64,000 nucleotides of DNA, from positions 18,495,501-18,559,500 of the forward strand of contig NC_046680.1 in NCBI RefSeq assembly GCF_009870125.1, written 5' to 3'. A program made the position numbers and the translations under genes. Each line of letters opens with the position of its first letter. Position 1 is the stretch's first letter. The stretch comes from Drosophila pseudoobscura (Eukaryota; Arthropoda; Insecta; Diptera; Drosophilidae). Under the pieces are notes generated by a model, which did not search any database, was not told the origin of the DNA, and saw only the letters and a program-made list of their open reading frames with translations. This document shows positions 48,094-61,500 of this stretch, piece by piece.

Positions 48094-48584
48094 AATTTTT
48101 TGGCCGACTCGCATGCTGCAATCGTCCACGACGCTCGTGTAATCTTTTCGTTTCTGTATTAAAAGGGCGAGAATTTTCTGGTAGGTCTTAACTATGTGAA
48201 CAATCAATAAGTGACGGTGAATCATACCGAGTGCAGCCATTGTCCCAGCGAAGACAAGCGTTTACGTTTAGGTTATGTGCGTGCCGTGCCGCTTGTAACA
48301 AAGGGCCCATCTCCAGACATATGGAAAGCGGAGGTGGGGATCGGGTTGCTGACCTGCATTGAGAAAGAGCCGGAAGCCCCTTTCATTTAATTCGCAAATG
48401 GGACATCTCATCCGCTAGGTTCTATTTATAAAGATAGTGACGCAACTCGTCGCTCCCCCCCGCTGCTTTTGCCATTCCACCAGTCGCCTGTTGCTTATCA
48501 GAATCTATGCGGTTTACGAGTTTGTTTGTGGCATTGTATTGAACGATAAAGTTTTATTTTACAGCCATTTGTGTGCATTCCAAC

Positions 48585-50393
48585 ATGGTCGAAGACAAGG
48601 AGAACGTGGCAAATGGGGAGCAGGTCTCCAAGAAGGGAGCCAAGAAGCTGGCCAAGGCAGCCAAGGTAATTTTGTGATTCTGGGGACGTGGCGTGAGTGT
48701 TTGGCGTTGATAACAGCTCTGATGCTTGTACCTTTATCTCCACAGAAAGCCGAGCAGAAGGCGGAGACGGCAACAGCTATTGCCGCTAACAATGCAGCTG
48801 GCGACAGCGCCGAAGACAGCGCCTTGGGCCGCTACGGCCTCTCTGAGATGATTCAATCGAAGGACAAACGCAGTGAGCGTAACTTCGTGGCTGTGCACGA
48901 GCTGAGCAGCCACTTGGAAAAGGGATTGCTCTGGGTACGAGGACGCGTCCATACTTCGCGGTCCAAGGGCAAACAGTGCTTCCTTATCCTGCGCCAGCAG
49001 AGCAGTACAGTGCAGTGCATACTGGCTGTGGGCGATATCATTTCCAAGCAGATGGTGAAGTTCGCGGGAAAGTATGTCCTATAAAATAGCTCGAGGATGA
49101 TCACTAATTTCTAATCCCAATCATCTTCTTGCAGTATTCCCAAGGAGAGCATCATCGATATCCAGGCCAAGCCCGTCTCAGTGCCCAACAAGATCGAATC
49201 TTGCACGGAGCAAACACTGGAGCTGTGTGTCGAACAAATATTTGTAATTTCCCAGGCCAAGGCTCAGCTGCCTTTGCAAATTGAGGATGCCTCGCGTCCA
49301 GAGAACGCCGATGATGACGGTCTCAACATCCGCGTCAATCAGGACACCAGACTGGATAATCGTGTCCTGGATCTGAGAACGCCGGCTAATCAGGCTATAT
49401 TCCGCCTGGAGGCTGGTGTCTGCCGCCTGTTCCGTGATATTCTCACCGAGCAGGGCTTCACCGAGATCCACACGCCGAAAATCATTTCGGCAGCCAGTGA
49501 AGGAGGAGCCAATGTGTTCACCGTCAGCTATTTCAAGGATTCTGCCTATCTCGCCCAGTCGCCACAGCTTTACAAGCAAATGGCAATTGCCGCCGACTTT
49601 GACAAGGTGTACACCGTGGGGGCCGTGTTCCGTGCGGAGGACTCGAACACGCACAGGCATCTGACAGAGTTTGTAGGTCTTGATCTGGAGATGGCCTTCA
49701 AGTACCACTACCACGAGGTGCTCCACACAATTGGAAACACGTTCACGGCGATTTTCAAGGGATTGCGCGACAATTACAGCCGTGAGATCGAGTCAGTGGG
49801 ACAGCAGTACAAGGTGGACGCCTTTAAGTTCTTGGAGCCACCACTGATACTGCAGTTCTCCGAGGGTGTGGCTATGTTGCGCGAGGCTGGCGTGGAGACG
49901 GGCGATGAGGAGGATTTGTCGACGCCAAATGAGAAGCTACTGGGTCGTCTTGTCAAGGCCAAGTACGACACTGACTTCTACATCTTGGACAAGTTCCCCC
50001 TGGCGATACGCCCCTTCTACACGATGCCCGATCCCAGCAACTCTACTTACTCCAACTCCTACGACATGTTCATGCGAGGCGAGGAGATCCTGTCAGGGGC
50101 ACAACGTATACACGATCCGGAGTACTTAATCGAGCGTGCCAAGCACCATGGTATCGGTTAGTATCTCTGAATGAAGCTGCTCCCTATCTGCTCCTGTTGA
50201 AAACCAATTCTTCATCTTTCTTGTTTCAGATACCACCAAAATTGCGGCATACATCGAGTCCTTCCGCTATGGCTGCCCCCCGCACGCCGGCGGTGGCATT
50301 GGCATGGAGCGAGTGGTCATGCTGTACTTGGGCTTGGATAACATTCGCAAGACCTCCATGTTCCCACGCGATCCCAAGCGGCTAACGCCTTAA
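48585..50393 (+). CDS. AspRS: Aspartyl-tRNA synthetase, cytoplasmic
   Basis: A class IIb enzyme charging tRNA-Asp with aspartate, a member of the multisynthetase complex. Coding exons 48585-48665, 48746-49071, 49135-50156 and 50230-50393 (phases 0, 2, 1) give 530 residues. In order: a Lys-rich N-terminal extension ([20 protein letters not shown]), the OB-fold anticodon-binding domain (about 75-200), and the class II catalytic core with motif 1 ([10 protein letters not shown]), motif 2 ([15 protein letters not shown]) and motif 3 ([20 protein letters not shown]). The ATG is in the first exon after a 5' UTR acceptor at 48563-48564, so a non-coding first exon exists upstream. All catalytic motifs are present. 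Confidence 0.96.
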
Positions 50394-52100
50394 ACACATC
50401 ACCACACCCTGATACTCTATCGATTTGAATTAAATTCGAAAAAGCATTGTTTTAATTTCCCTGTGACTTTCCAATCTTCCTCCAGTTATTTTTATTTAAT
50501 CGCTGATCCCATATTCCCGCTTACCTATGTGACCAGCCTCTTTTTCATCGCCAAGACTAGCATGCTGCAGAGTTGTTAAACAACGCGAACACTGCAAGAG
50601 AAGACTGCCTAGAGTCAGATTTAATTGGATGATTCGTAAGGAAATAAATCTGTACGCGTGTCTTTGTACTTCATTCACTGAAAATTAAATGTTTTTGGTT
50701 TTTTCTAACAAGAATTTCGATTGGACAAGCATTGAATATTCATTCGTACGTATTGTTCAGTTGAGAAACCGAGAAACTCTACGTAGGGCTTATGCTGATC
50801 CATAGAATTGAATAGTTTCGGCAGCCAGGATTACTATTCTGAATAGTACAAAGGAGAATTCAGAACGACTACATTTTCCATAGAAGGACTATCCATCAGA
50901 TCTAACGCTACACAACGAAAGTTTTCCCAAACATGAATCAATCAAACATCCAAGACACTTCCCAAATTTATTTAAGTAACACTTCATGGGCGATGCCTCT
51001 CCTGGTAGAATCATCCTGCTTACTGTTATAAAATACCGAAAACACCTTATATTTTAATTTGATTTCAATCCAATCCGATACGGGCAGTTTTTCGTTTACG
51101 GGAGTTGGCAGAAAATTTTTCCTAAAATGTCTTCATCTGTCCATATCAGATCCTTTACAGACATCATGATTTAAACGAATTAATTGGATTAAATTTAAAA
51201 TGAATGTCACTCCTAACCCCTTGAGGAAGTTTTGAAGAAAACGTTTTAAGAAAAAACAGAAATTCATGATTAATTTTCCAATAAGGCTTTCCAATATAAC
51301 CCATAGAGAAGGAGCCTCTCATAGTGGTAAACTTCAAACTTCCACAAAAGAACAAAATCGTGTGAATCTTAAATGAATGATTAGATACATACATATGCAC
51401 ATACATAACTCCCAGGAAAGGACGAGTCTTGGCAATCTGAAACGAAATAATGCCGGCCTTTGAAGGATTTCACTGTATTAAAGCAAGATTTTGAGTACAA
51501 CTTCTACGAGTACCTAGAAGTATCTAAAACACCAATTAAAGAGTAGCCGAACATCTCAAGGCTCTCAGGACTTAACGTCTGCACCTTGTCAGCCACAAAC
51601 CATCGCCACAATAAATTGTATTCATTTGGAATCAGATTATTATCAATACGTACACGTCACGCTGCGAGCTGTGGGGCATGGGGCACTGCGAGAACACTGT
51701 TGACACAGTTGGCGCATACTTACGCTGGGGAACAAAAGGACGAATGCGAATTCCTTTCAATCTGGTGTGTGCGGCCTGCCTTCCTGATATCGGGAAACGG
51801 ACTTTAAAATCAAACATGGTCGAGTCCATAGAGCAGAAGAAACACGCAGACATTTACGATATACTACTTAATGTATGTATGTATGTACACATATATGTAT
51901 GTATACACACCCCTGCATACGATTGACCGTGGCGTTGCGGAGGAGTTTCCGTCTACTTCAAGACACAATTGAGACGCACTCCATTTTATTTTCACACCGA
52001 TGCGGGTATCTTTAGCTCAGACACCAAACATGCAGCAGCGGCGGCAGCAGCAACAACGGCAACAACAGTAATAACCCTCAACACAATCAAATGGGCGGGG
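50394..52100. other. Intergenic, AspRS to vestigial
   Basis: AspRS 3' UTR at the left (AATAAA near 50642) and vestigial upstream DNA at the right. A TATG microsatellite lies at 51873-51905. No gene recognised. Confidence 0.5.
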
Positions 52101-52116
52101 CCTCCGTGAATAGCTG

Positions 52117-52201
52117 AATGGCGCACAGCGGTTGTCCCGCTCGCGCACACACCAATCTCGCATGCTACGAGCGAGAGAGCACTCTCTCCAAATGCCATTT
52201 T
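52117..52201. promoter_or_regulatory. Candidate Polycomb response element / vestigial promoter zone
   Basis: Two PHO-type cores (AATGGC at 52117-52122, GCCATTTT at 52194-52201) flank GAGAG and CTCTCT GAGA-factor sites (52173-52187). A PRE near the vestigial start is established in D. melanogaster; equating this cluster with it is inference. Confidence 0.4.
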
Positions 52202-52249
52202 GTTTTCGACCTTCTCTTCCGGCGCAGCAGCTGGCAACACTGCTACAGC

Positions 52250-53025
52250 GCGCGCTCCTCAAGCCAGTTTGTTTTGTATCTTCCGATTGAGCGGCAGCGG
52301 AGCTCGTGCCTCGTGATTCCTCCGATTCCACCGATTCCTCGGATTCTCCGATTCTCATCTGCTGCCCGCGTCCGTCGTTTCGTTGCCCCGACGTTTATTC
52401 CGACGTGAAAATTAACAAGAAATAAACCCGAAACGGAATCCCAGTGAGCGATTGCGGCAAGTGCAGTTCATTTTTCAGTGCAATTAAAATAGAGATTTCT
52501 CCGGATCCGTCAAGCTCAACGGATGCGGCTCGTAATGCCAAAGTCAAGCGTCAAACTAATGTATTGCCACTAGTGCCAGTGTTCCCGCTGCCGTCGCCGT
52601 CGCCTTCATTGTCGTCGCCTGCGCCAAGAATTTATGGAATTTGGCATTTTGTGAATTTAGCGAAAATATTTTCATTGAGTGCCCCCAGCAAATGTTTTGT
52701 GTGTTATGTCGTCTCTCGGCTAGAAATAAAATTCACAAAAAGTATCGCGAAAATCTCAAATATTCACGTGCAAATTCTCAGCGCGTATAATTTTAATTAC
52801 TATTCAAATTAACGGCAACAACAAAATGGAAAACGACCCCATAAAAGCATCAGTTTTAATCTACCCCACAATATAAAAGAAAGCCATGTCAGATTTGTGA
52901 AATTGTTGAATTTTTTACATATTCCAAAAGTGCACAACACATGATATATATCATAAAACAAATACTGTAAATCTTGCGGTATTAAAAACCTGGAAAATCT
53001 TTGTGGATTATACGACTTTCCATTG
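52250..53025 (+). other. vg: vestigial exon 1 (5' UTR), approximate start
   Basis: The transcript start is not fixed by eye. The exon appears to end at 53025 before a GTAAGT donor. It has open frames without a well-placed ATG, which I take as non-coding. Confidence 0.5.
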
Positions 53026-54652
53026 GTAAGTCTGTCAGCAATTCTCTACGGAGGCAGGGGGTATCTGTTGCTAGTTTAATTGGAAACCAATTGCAAATGT
53101 ATACCCTTCATTTATTATTTAATTCCATTCCAATCGGAATCACGTAACTGAATCACTACTATACTATATAAAAAATGTCGTGTTTTGTACTCTGATTCAA
53201 ATCCCGTCGGACGGATTTAGCTGCCTCTTCACAAATATCCCTCTTTAATTGTGTGCCCTCAGAAGAGACATACACTTTAGTCGGATGAATAATGGATTGA
53301 ACATATGGTTTTTAGTATATCTAATTAATTATCAGCCGACGGGAAAAGTCTTTGTAGCGACTCAAGAAAAATTAGAGCAAAAATTATGAAGAGCACACTT
53401 TTATGACTACTCCCAAATACTGCTTTTTATAGAATAGGAATTGTACTGTTAAGGATAAGGAAATTACACCTTTATATTAGACATAGTAGATAAAATCCAC
53501 TTCAGGGTTTGAGTAGTGAGTCAGACTCCTGAACACATTCAGGGATTCCCGTCGTATCCTTTTTGAACAACAGAGTAAAGTCTTTATTGTGTTTAGTAGT
53601 AAAGAGCTGTTTCTGGGCCAATATACGCTGTCAGAGGATATGCTTTTATAGCAATAATACATACATTAATAGATAAATAAAGGGCTAAAATTGTTGAATT
53701 CATAAGTTCTCGGAAACAGGATTCCATAAAAGTCGTATAGTATAGTTGAACAATAGACAAATATCTATATGTCCCCTCTTAAATCCAGTCTTCAGACACA
53801 CACACAAAGCACAAAAGCGAGTAGTTTCAGTGCACTGAATTTTACTATGCAATCATGCAAATCCTGAAGATGTGAAGAGGGGAGCCCTCTTAAGCCCTCT
53901 ACCTTAAACCAGCGCCCTACACTGTGCTTAAATTTCCATTGACGATTGAGAATTCTAAGAAAAGATTTAAAGTCCAGTCGTAGAACATACCGTATGCTGA
54001 AAGTGTTCTTTTAAATTTGTTAGTAGACAAGAATTGAGTTAAGTTAATATAAACGTATTGCATACTACGCTCTTAAAATATTTGCATTGTTAACATGTAA
54101 CATTTCCATGTTTTTTACGTGGCCAGACTATGAGTGATTAGAAAATAATGAGTCAAAAAGAATATTTACTTACCGTCTGGAGTTATAAGATCTATCTCAA
54201 AGCTAGTTTTTACTATTTCAAATGGCCGTAGTTTATTTTAAAATATACGAAACCCTTTAATTTGAATTCCATTCATCTTGTGTCCATAGGTACTTATGTT
54301 GTTTTATTTCGTTTGTGTATAATTAGGAATTAGGAATTCTTCATGATTTTAAAGGTGTCAATTTGGCACCAAAGTCCTTGGTCATGCCTTATCCCATTCT
54401 GAAATAATTATATTCATTAATATTTCTATGAAAATGTTAATATAGGGTTCAGGAATTTATGATATGCATTACTGCATGCATTACTTCAACGCCCATTGTG
54501 GAATGCTGCAGTACAATGGTTAATATTTAAGTATATAACGGACCCTCCCAGAAAGCTTTACATAAAATTAAAAACTTTACATTAATGCAGACTTTTACGT
54601 TGGGCACAATTAAACAAATTGTTAACGCATTTTCCCTCTTTTTCCCCCCCAG
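53026..54652 (+). other. vg: vestigial intron 1
   Basis: AT-rich with no coding content seen. It ends at a strong acceptor (polypyrimidine-CAG) at 54651-54652. The 3' boundary is inferred from the splice motif alone. Confidence 0.4.
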
Positions 54653-55232
54653 CATGCGATGGTTCAACGGAAACGCGGATGAGAGAGAAAACTGGAGTTC
54701 CAACGCCGAAGGGAATGACAAGGAATGGCGTGGAGTGGTGTGGCCGTGTAAAATAGAAAACAAACGCAGTAGCAATCAACAATCAGCAGTCCACAATCCA
54801 TCCACAATCCACAATGTGGAAATGATAATTGCAATTGCCTGGCGGAGCAAACAAAGCAAAAAGCAGTGAAGACGAGGGGCGTAAGGAAAGCCAAGATAGA
54901 AAATACTCACGAACGGGAATTGCAAATTCAAAGAAAAAGAAGTTTGTGAACAAAAGAAATGAAATAGCAATAGAAAAAGAAAGAGAAGAAAAAGAGGCAA
55001 ACAGGAGCTGTGGCGGAAAAGCAAAAAAATAACAAAAGTTTAAACAAAAAAGACGAAAAGCAATTAAAGCTCTGGATACAAACGCGATGGTGTTTTACAA
55101 TATGTAAATATAATTAGCCGAGCGGAGTTTTCATTCCTGGAATTTCGCCAGCCAACAACAAGACACGCCACCACCGGGCAGCTTTGAGTCGTTGTCGAGA
55201 GCAGAGCCGGTTTTATAATTACTCCAAGCTAG

Positions 55233-55235
<3 letters not shown>

Positions 55236-55264
<29 letters not shown>
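55236..55264. repeat. (CT)n run in the vestigial 5' UTR
   Basis: About fourteen CT dinucleotides, a potential GAGA-factor target in DNA and a pyrimidine tract in RNA. Confidence 0.85.
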
Positions 55265-55268
<4 letters not shown>

Positions 55269-55509
55269 ACTCTATCTCTGTGTCTTGACGAGCTTAACGG
55301 AAGCTCAAGCCGGGCCCAGAGGCCTAGGCGCAGATTCCGATTACGAGACGAATTCGATTCTGATCCGATTCCGATTCCGGTTCCCGTTGCGACCCTGACA
55401 ATTGGTGATTCCAAATCAATTTCCACTCGAATCGGTACAAAAACTGTGATAACTCTGTGTATTGGTGTATTGTGAGTGACTCGACGCAGTTGCAATTGCG
55501 GTTGCGACA

Positions 55510-58500
55510 ATGGCAGTGTCCTGCCCCGAAGTTATGTACGGTGCCTACTATCCATATCTGTATGGGCGCGCTGGACCAAGTCGTTCATTCTATCAGTATG
55601 AGAGGGTGAGTATTTTCAAATAACATAATAAATAAACATAGACAAATTGAACATAACTGAACAGGTTGTACAATGCATAGTTACAGTCGGTAGATTTTAT
55701 CTTATGAATGCATTCTCTAGTATTCTCTTTGCTTGCTTAAGAAACCAAGCCTAAGAAGTGTCTTTTATAGCTAAAGACTTTCCAAAGTTGTATTCTAGCT
55801 AATTATGGAAATATATATGTAATTTAAACAATTCTGAAAAGTATTTACCAATCTACTCTTATACTCTTTGAGTATCGGCTATCAAAAGAGATGGGCCATA
55901 TTTTGGCCACACAAGTACCCCCTTCAAAGCTGATTCGACCTGATTGATCTTCACCCAATCAACGGAACTGCTTCGCGACTTCAATCAATTTGTTTCGGCC
56001 TGCTCGAACTGCATAATTAGAGGCTTCTAACAAATCATAAGAATTCACGCAGAACGCAAATCGATTTGGGACACCCGAAACAATAAAAATCCAACAGGCA
56101 GAAACGAGTAAAAGAAAGAGAAACATTTCATGGAATTCCATCGGTCAATGTGGGCTTTGTTCGTTCGTATTATTTTTTGCTAACATTGATTTCGAAGATT
56201 TCGCTGTGATTTCTGTGACAAGTACAGAAAAGTTCTCACGATGCCAGAAAGGGCTCCCTCAGAGCCGGAGCGGAGTCTGGGGCCAGGCGATTCGGGCCGA
56301 CCCGAGCCCCGGGCTGGGCTATTGGTCAGTGTCTGGCCGGACTCGGACTCCGACTTTGCTCTGGCTGCTGTCGCTGGTTCACAAAGAAATTCTTGTGTCG
56401 CAAGTTCCAATTATACAAGGCCGCGGCACCAAATCGAAATTGGCCTTTTATGTAAGTAACCGATACGACACGATTCTGATTCTATGCTTTTGCATGCCCA
56501 TAAAGAGTTGCCCATAAGAGATAAACCCGGGCCCTCGAGCTGGATTTGTGTGCCAGGGTCTGGGTCTTGGTCTGGGTCTGTGTTCGGGACTGGGCTCTGG
56601 TCTTCTGCAGCCAATCGCAGATTGAGTCAGCAGCTTCAAGCTGAGCTGGATGACCGGTTTATTTGGCTGTGGGCTACCTCCAGGCCCAGCCGGACAACGC
56701 ACAATTTTGTCCTCCCGTCGACACTTTGTTCCCCACTCCCCCTTCGACTCCTTGGGGCAGCTAAAACAAACAAAAACCTTGGCGATCTCGTTCCCGTTCT
56801 GTTAATTTATTGTGTGTATCGCCATTAGTTCTTGCCGATCGCTTTTGGGCACCATCCCCATGCTCTTGCCCAGCTCCACAAGCATCCCGATCCTGGGGCC
56901 TTTTGTCAACCGACACAGCTGCGATCAGATAACGAGAGGAGACCCAAGGAACCCCGAAAAATTTGAAAACAAAAAGTCAACCTCGCTGGTTCGTCTCTGT
57001 TCTGTGCCGTAGGGTCTGGGCCACGGGCTCTCTTTTGGTGATTTATGCCGTGTGATCGGTGGGTTGACCGCTCAGCATAATCGAAATATCGTTGCACCTA
57101 ATAACAGACGGTCATTGCAGCACATACAGATACGCACTCTGTATCTGTATCTCTCGCAGGCATTGTTCTGCCTCGCCTCGGGGGCTACTGCACTTGGGGC
57201 ATCCTCGTCTGCCCCACTTGGGCAATTTGGCCAGGCAGGCAGGCCGCTCCTGCTGCCGTCGTGTCGTCGCTGATAGTGTTGGGCGATAAGGCGGAACGCA
57301 TTGATTATGTGCTTAAGCCAGGTGACAGATCCAGATACACGATCTGAGGGGCATATTTGCTGTGTATCAAGTGTTTCCCTCCATCGTTGCGCGTCGGGAT
57401 GTCTCAATTCAAATTGTATCTATTTCCAAGCCACCAAAAAGTATCTTCGGGCTTCTTAGCCTTCTGGTGAGTCAGCGCTTTCATCTAATTAAGTTGAAAA
57501 CTTTCCAATACAGCAAGTCGTAGCTCTGGCCCCTCTCCAAGACACCAGACACTGCGATACACCCACTCCAACCCACGCCCTTGGCTGCTGCACATAAATC
57601 AATGCCTCCGCTGGCTGTCAATGCCCCCGATGCACTCTTCCAAATGGTTCGTGCCTGGTTAACCCATTATTAACCCTTAGACGCAATAATAATTGGCATG
57701 TGCCCCGCCACTAGAGTGTAGTGCGACTGGGGCCAGGAGGGTCTTCTCGCTTGGATTGTAGTTCACAGTTAAATTTAGAAACATTTTCGGCGGCAAATGT
57801 TGCATGAAGCAAGGGCACCGATATAACCAAGGGGTTATATCGGCCACTTATGAGGAGGGGTGCCAGTGCCCCTAATGGGCTCATTAGACAGGGACGGCGA
57901 CAGCCAAAGGTGCTGCTCGTAAATCGTTCGGAGCGCCGCATTATGTTTGACACTCCGCTAAGCTGGAAGATTGCGGCGTGATTATCGCCTTAGCCGTGAC
58001 TCCACTCGGCCAACCCAGCCCCCCTCTTCCGGGGCTGTGGTGCAACCTTGGATGACTCCGTGATAATATGCGCCGTACGGTCGTAAATTTAATGGCCTCA
58101 CTCGCATTTTCCATCAACATAAATTTCCGTATTGTGTCATTTTCAATTTGCTGCATCGCGTCTCATAACTCATTACTTGCCACCTCTGGTCGACGATAGA
58201 GGTTGGGGCAGTCAACGGGGAGGCACCCCACCCTTTGACGCTAGAAATATAGGTACATACAATACATGAAATTTGAGAACATTAGGAGTTTAGGGGCTTA
58301 AACTTAGGGACATTAGGACTGTCCTTTGTTTAAATGATGTTCTGCTCGAAAGATCTCTATTTTTGTTGTACTATAGAATATACAGCGTGTACTTAATTCA
58401 ATTAAACATAGTTATAGATACTTAAGAAATGCCGAATTCTTATATTTCTTCTTATATCTTCTATGAAAAATACGTATAAAGCCCACTAACATCTCTCTCT

Positions 58501-61500
58501 TTCTCCCTATATTATGCTTGCAGTTCAATCAGGATTTGTACTCCTCGTCGGGCGTTAATTTGGCCGCCTCATCGAGTGCCTCTGGCAGCTCCCACTCCCC
58601 CTGTAGTCCCATTCTTCCGCCCTCGGTGAGCGCCAATGCCGCCGCAGCGGCGGTTGCGGCGGCGGCGCACAATAGTGCGGCAGCGGCAGTTGCCGTGGCA
58701 GCGAATCAGGTCGGCACCTCCGGGTTGCAGCTGGGCGGAGGAGTCGGTGGTCCCGCCGGTGGATTGCTGGGTAGTAATGTGCCCGGGAGCAGTAGTGTTG
58801 GCAGCGTCGGGCTGGGCATGAGTCCTGGCCTGAGTGGAGCCGCCGGACACTCGCTGCACAGTCGGACGCACACGCATCCGCATCCGCACCCGCAGACGCA
58901 CACGCATTCGCATCCGCACACGCAATCACACCCGCACCCGCATACGCATACGCATACGCATCAAACCAAAGAAGAGGATCTCAACGTGCCACGCAGCGAA
59001 GCTGAAGGTGAGTAAGCTCGCAATCTATGTATTTACGAGTATGTATGCGAATGCGCTACATCCTATTTGAGTGGATGATTCATTGATATTTAAAAGTATT
59101 TGAATGGCACTCGACGCAGCTAAATGGGAAATTAAAAAAAAATTCTATCGGAGAACTAATGAATCGAATCGATAGAGTAGAGACACGCATTGTTTCTCTC
59201 TCTCTCTGTCGATCTCTGTCTGTGGCTTGTTTACATTAGTATCTGGCTGAAATTGCCGGTATAGTCCAGATAACAGTATTCATAATTCTTATAAGATCGT
59301 TGAAAAAACTGATCTAGTAGCCCCAGTAGCACAAAACTTTCTTCTATTACGCTGGAATTTCAAAAATTTCATTTGATGTTGGTACTTTAGTGGAGGCCTG
59401 CAAGCCAATATCTAGATGTCGATATATGTATATATCATGGCAGTAGTTTTTGGCAACGTCACTCATAGAAAGAGAGAGAGAAAGCACCAGTGGATACCAT
59501 TTCACACTCGCGCTAATTACTTTACAAATTCTTTGAATTGCGGACGGGCACTCGCATTCCAAACCAGTTAACATTCAATAAATGATATCAAATTTTATAA
59601 ACCCCCTTGATTATCCGTACTGATTGTGAAATATTTCTCCGATTTCGCTTTTCAGCACGTTTGGTGGGCTCCCAACAGCACCAGCATCACAACGAATCAT
59701 CCTGCTCCTCCGGCCCGGACTCGCCCCGCCACGTGCACGCGCACAGCCACTCGCTGCACGGCGGCGGTGCGCCAGTGGGTGCATCATCGGCGGGCGGAAC
59801 GGCCACAGGCGCCATACCCAAGGAACTGCCGACCCTGGATGCCCCACAGCCGGTCGGCGGCAATAGCCAGGGGCAAGCTCAGTATCTGTCGGCCACCTGC
59901 GTTGTATTCACCAACTACTCGGGCGACACGGCCAGCGTGGTCGACGAGCATTTCTCCCGCGCCCTCAACTACAACAACAAGGACACTAAAGGTAGGAGAA
60001 CGAAGCATCAAGCATCTCTCCCAGCTCTCACTCCTCCATCTCCGGCCTCAGTGGGGGGAGCCTGTAGCTCTGATCAAAAGACCCGCTCGTGTCATGTACT
60101 TGTCTCGGCTGTCAGTTTGCGTGTTTGCCCCGATTTGCCGCATGTGAGCGGCGGCCGTGCCTCACTTGCTCCCCCAATGGGGGCACTCGTGTATAATTAG
60201 GTGAAAAACAGAGCAGCCGCAGAAAAAATGGAAAAAGTTCAGCTAAGTTATTAAAATGTTCGCGGGAAATTTACGGCGGGCAAATTATGCCACTGTAATG
60301 TGGGAGGTAGGGCGAAATGAGAGGCGAGAGATTTAATCAGCCCACACAAGTGCTCTCGCTAATGTCAACTAACTGCGCTTTGCTCTCATCATCTACCATA
60401 ATTGTTCTACCGTATAACAAGCGTTGAGTGAAATTTTATTAAAAAATATTCAATTATTCTCGACAGCAGTACAAATAGAGAGAGAGAATTATAAATTCCA
60501 AATGTGATAGCTTCGGTAGAGTCGAGGCTTTCTCTATTGCGGTTTGGTCTCATATAATAAACTATCATACGGTTGGTGGTCTACCGTATAACAAGTTCTG
60601 AGTGATGCCCAAGCATAATGGGGGTATAACCATGATGAAATTATATATTATATCCACATACATTTTTAAAGTACGAGTAATATTGTGTTAAACAGCTGGA
60701 GTATACAAAATAAAGTAGGTAGGTAAACTCACTTAAAGCTTGTTATACGATAGACCTCAAACCGTATAATAGTTTATTAGATGAGAGCAAAACGCACTTG
60801 GAATGGCCTGTCATCACTTGAAAGTACATATGACAAGTGCTAAAACCCAAGTTGATGAGGGCCTGGAAGACCTCTGACGAGTGTTGGTACACATTTGAAT
60901 ATTTCATTGAAATGTAAAAGATACGCATATAAAAGGGTTTAAATAGTAGGTGAACTTGGTACAGGTGTGCTCCCTCTAATTGAAACCACTGTTATTCGCT
61001 CTCAATGTGTGCTGCTGTTAAGTGTCCTACGGTATAACAACTTTGATTTATGTTTCGGCGGGCTTGACCATTTATCGATACATTCCACAGCACGCCTGAG
61101 GGATTTGCTTGAGTGAGTGAAATTCATATTGAATTTGATTAAAAACTCATACGGTCTTCCCATTTCCATCCATCTTTTTCCTGCGAAAGCTATTTTAAAT
61201 ATTTGAATTTATGCTGGCATACGCATAGTCGCATAAAAGCAAAACATAAACACTTTAAGAATCCACTCACTCTTCTCCACTCCTCTCCCCTCCTTGGGAT
61301 GTCTGTGAATGTGAGTGCTACCCGAACAGGCGCACAATAAAGCATATAAATCAAGTTGCCACTTGCCACTCGCTTGTTCTTTCGATTTCAAAATTAATTA
61401 CCTCCTTTAATGAAGATAAACGTTTCGTTTGTTCATGCCTGTCTGTTTTGCCTGTCCGTCTATCTTATAAATACGATGCATATACATATACTACAAGTAC

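Noticed and set aside
52444-52812. 122-codon frame in the vestigial 5' region
   Set aside because: Begins at GTG, low-complexity Ser/Pro content, lies in the presumed 5' UTR.
53186-53215. GATTCAAATCCC resembling a tRNA B box
   Set aside because: No A box at the right distance and the flanking bases do not form a T stem or acceptor stem.
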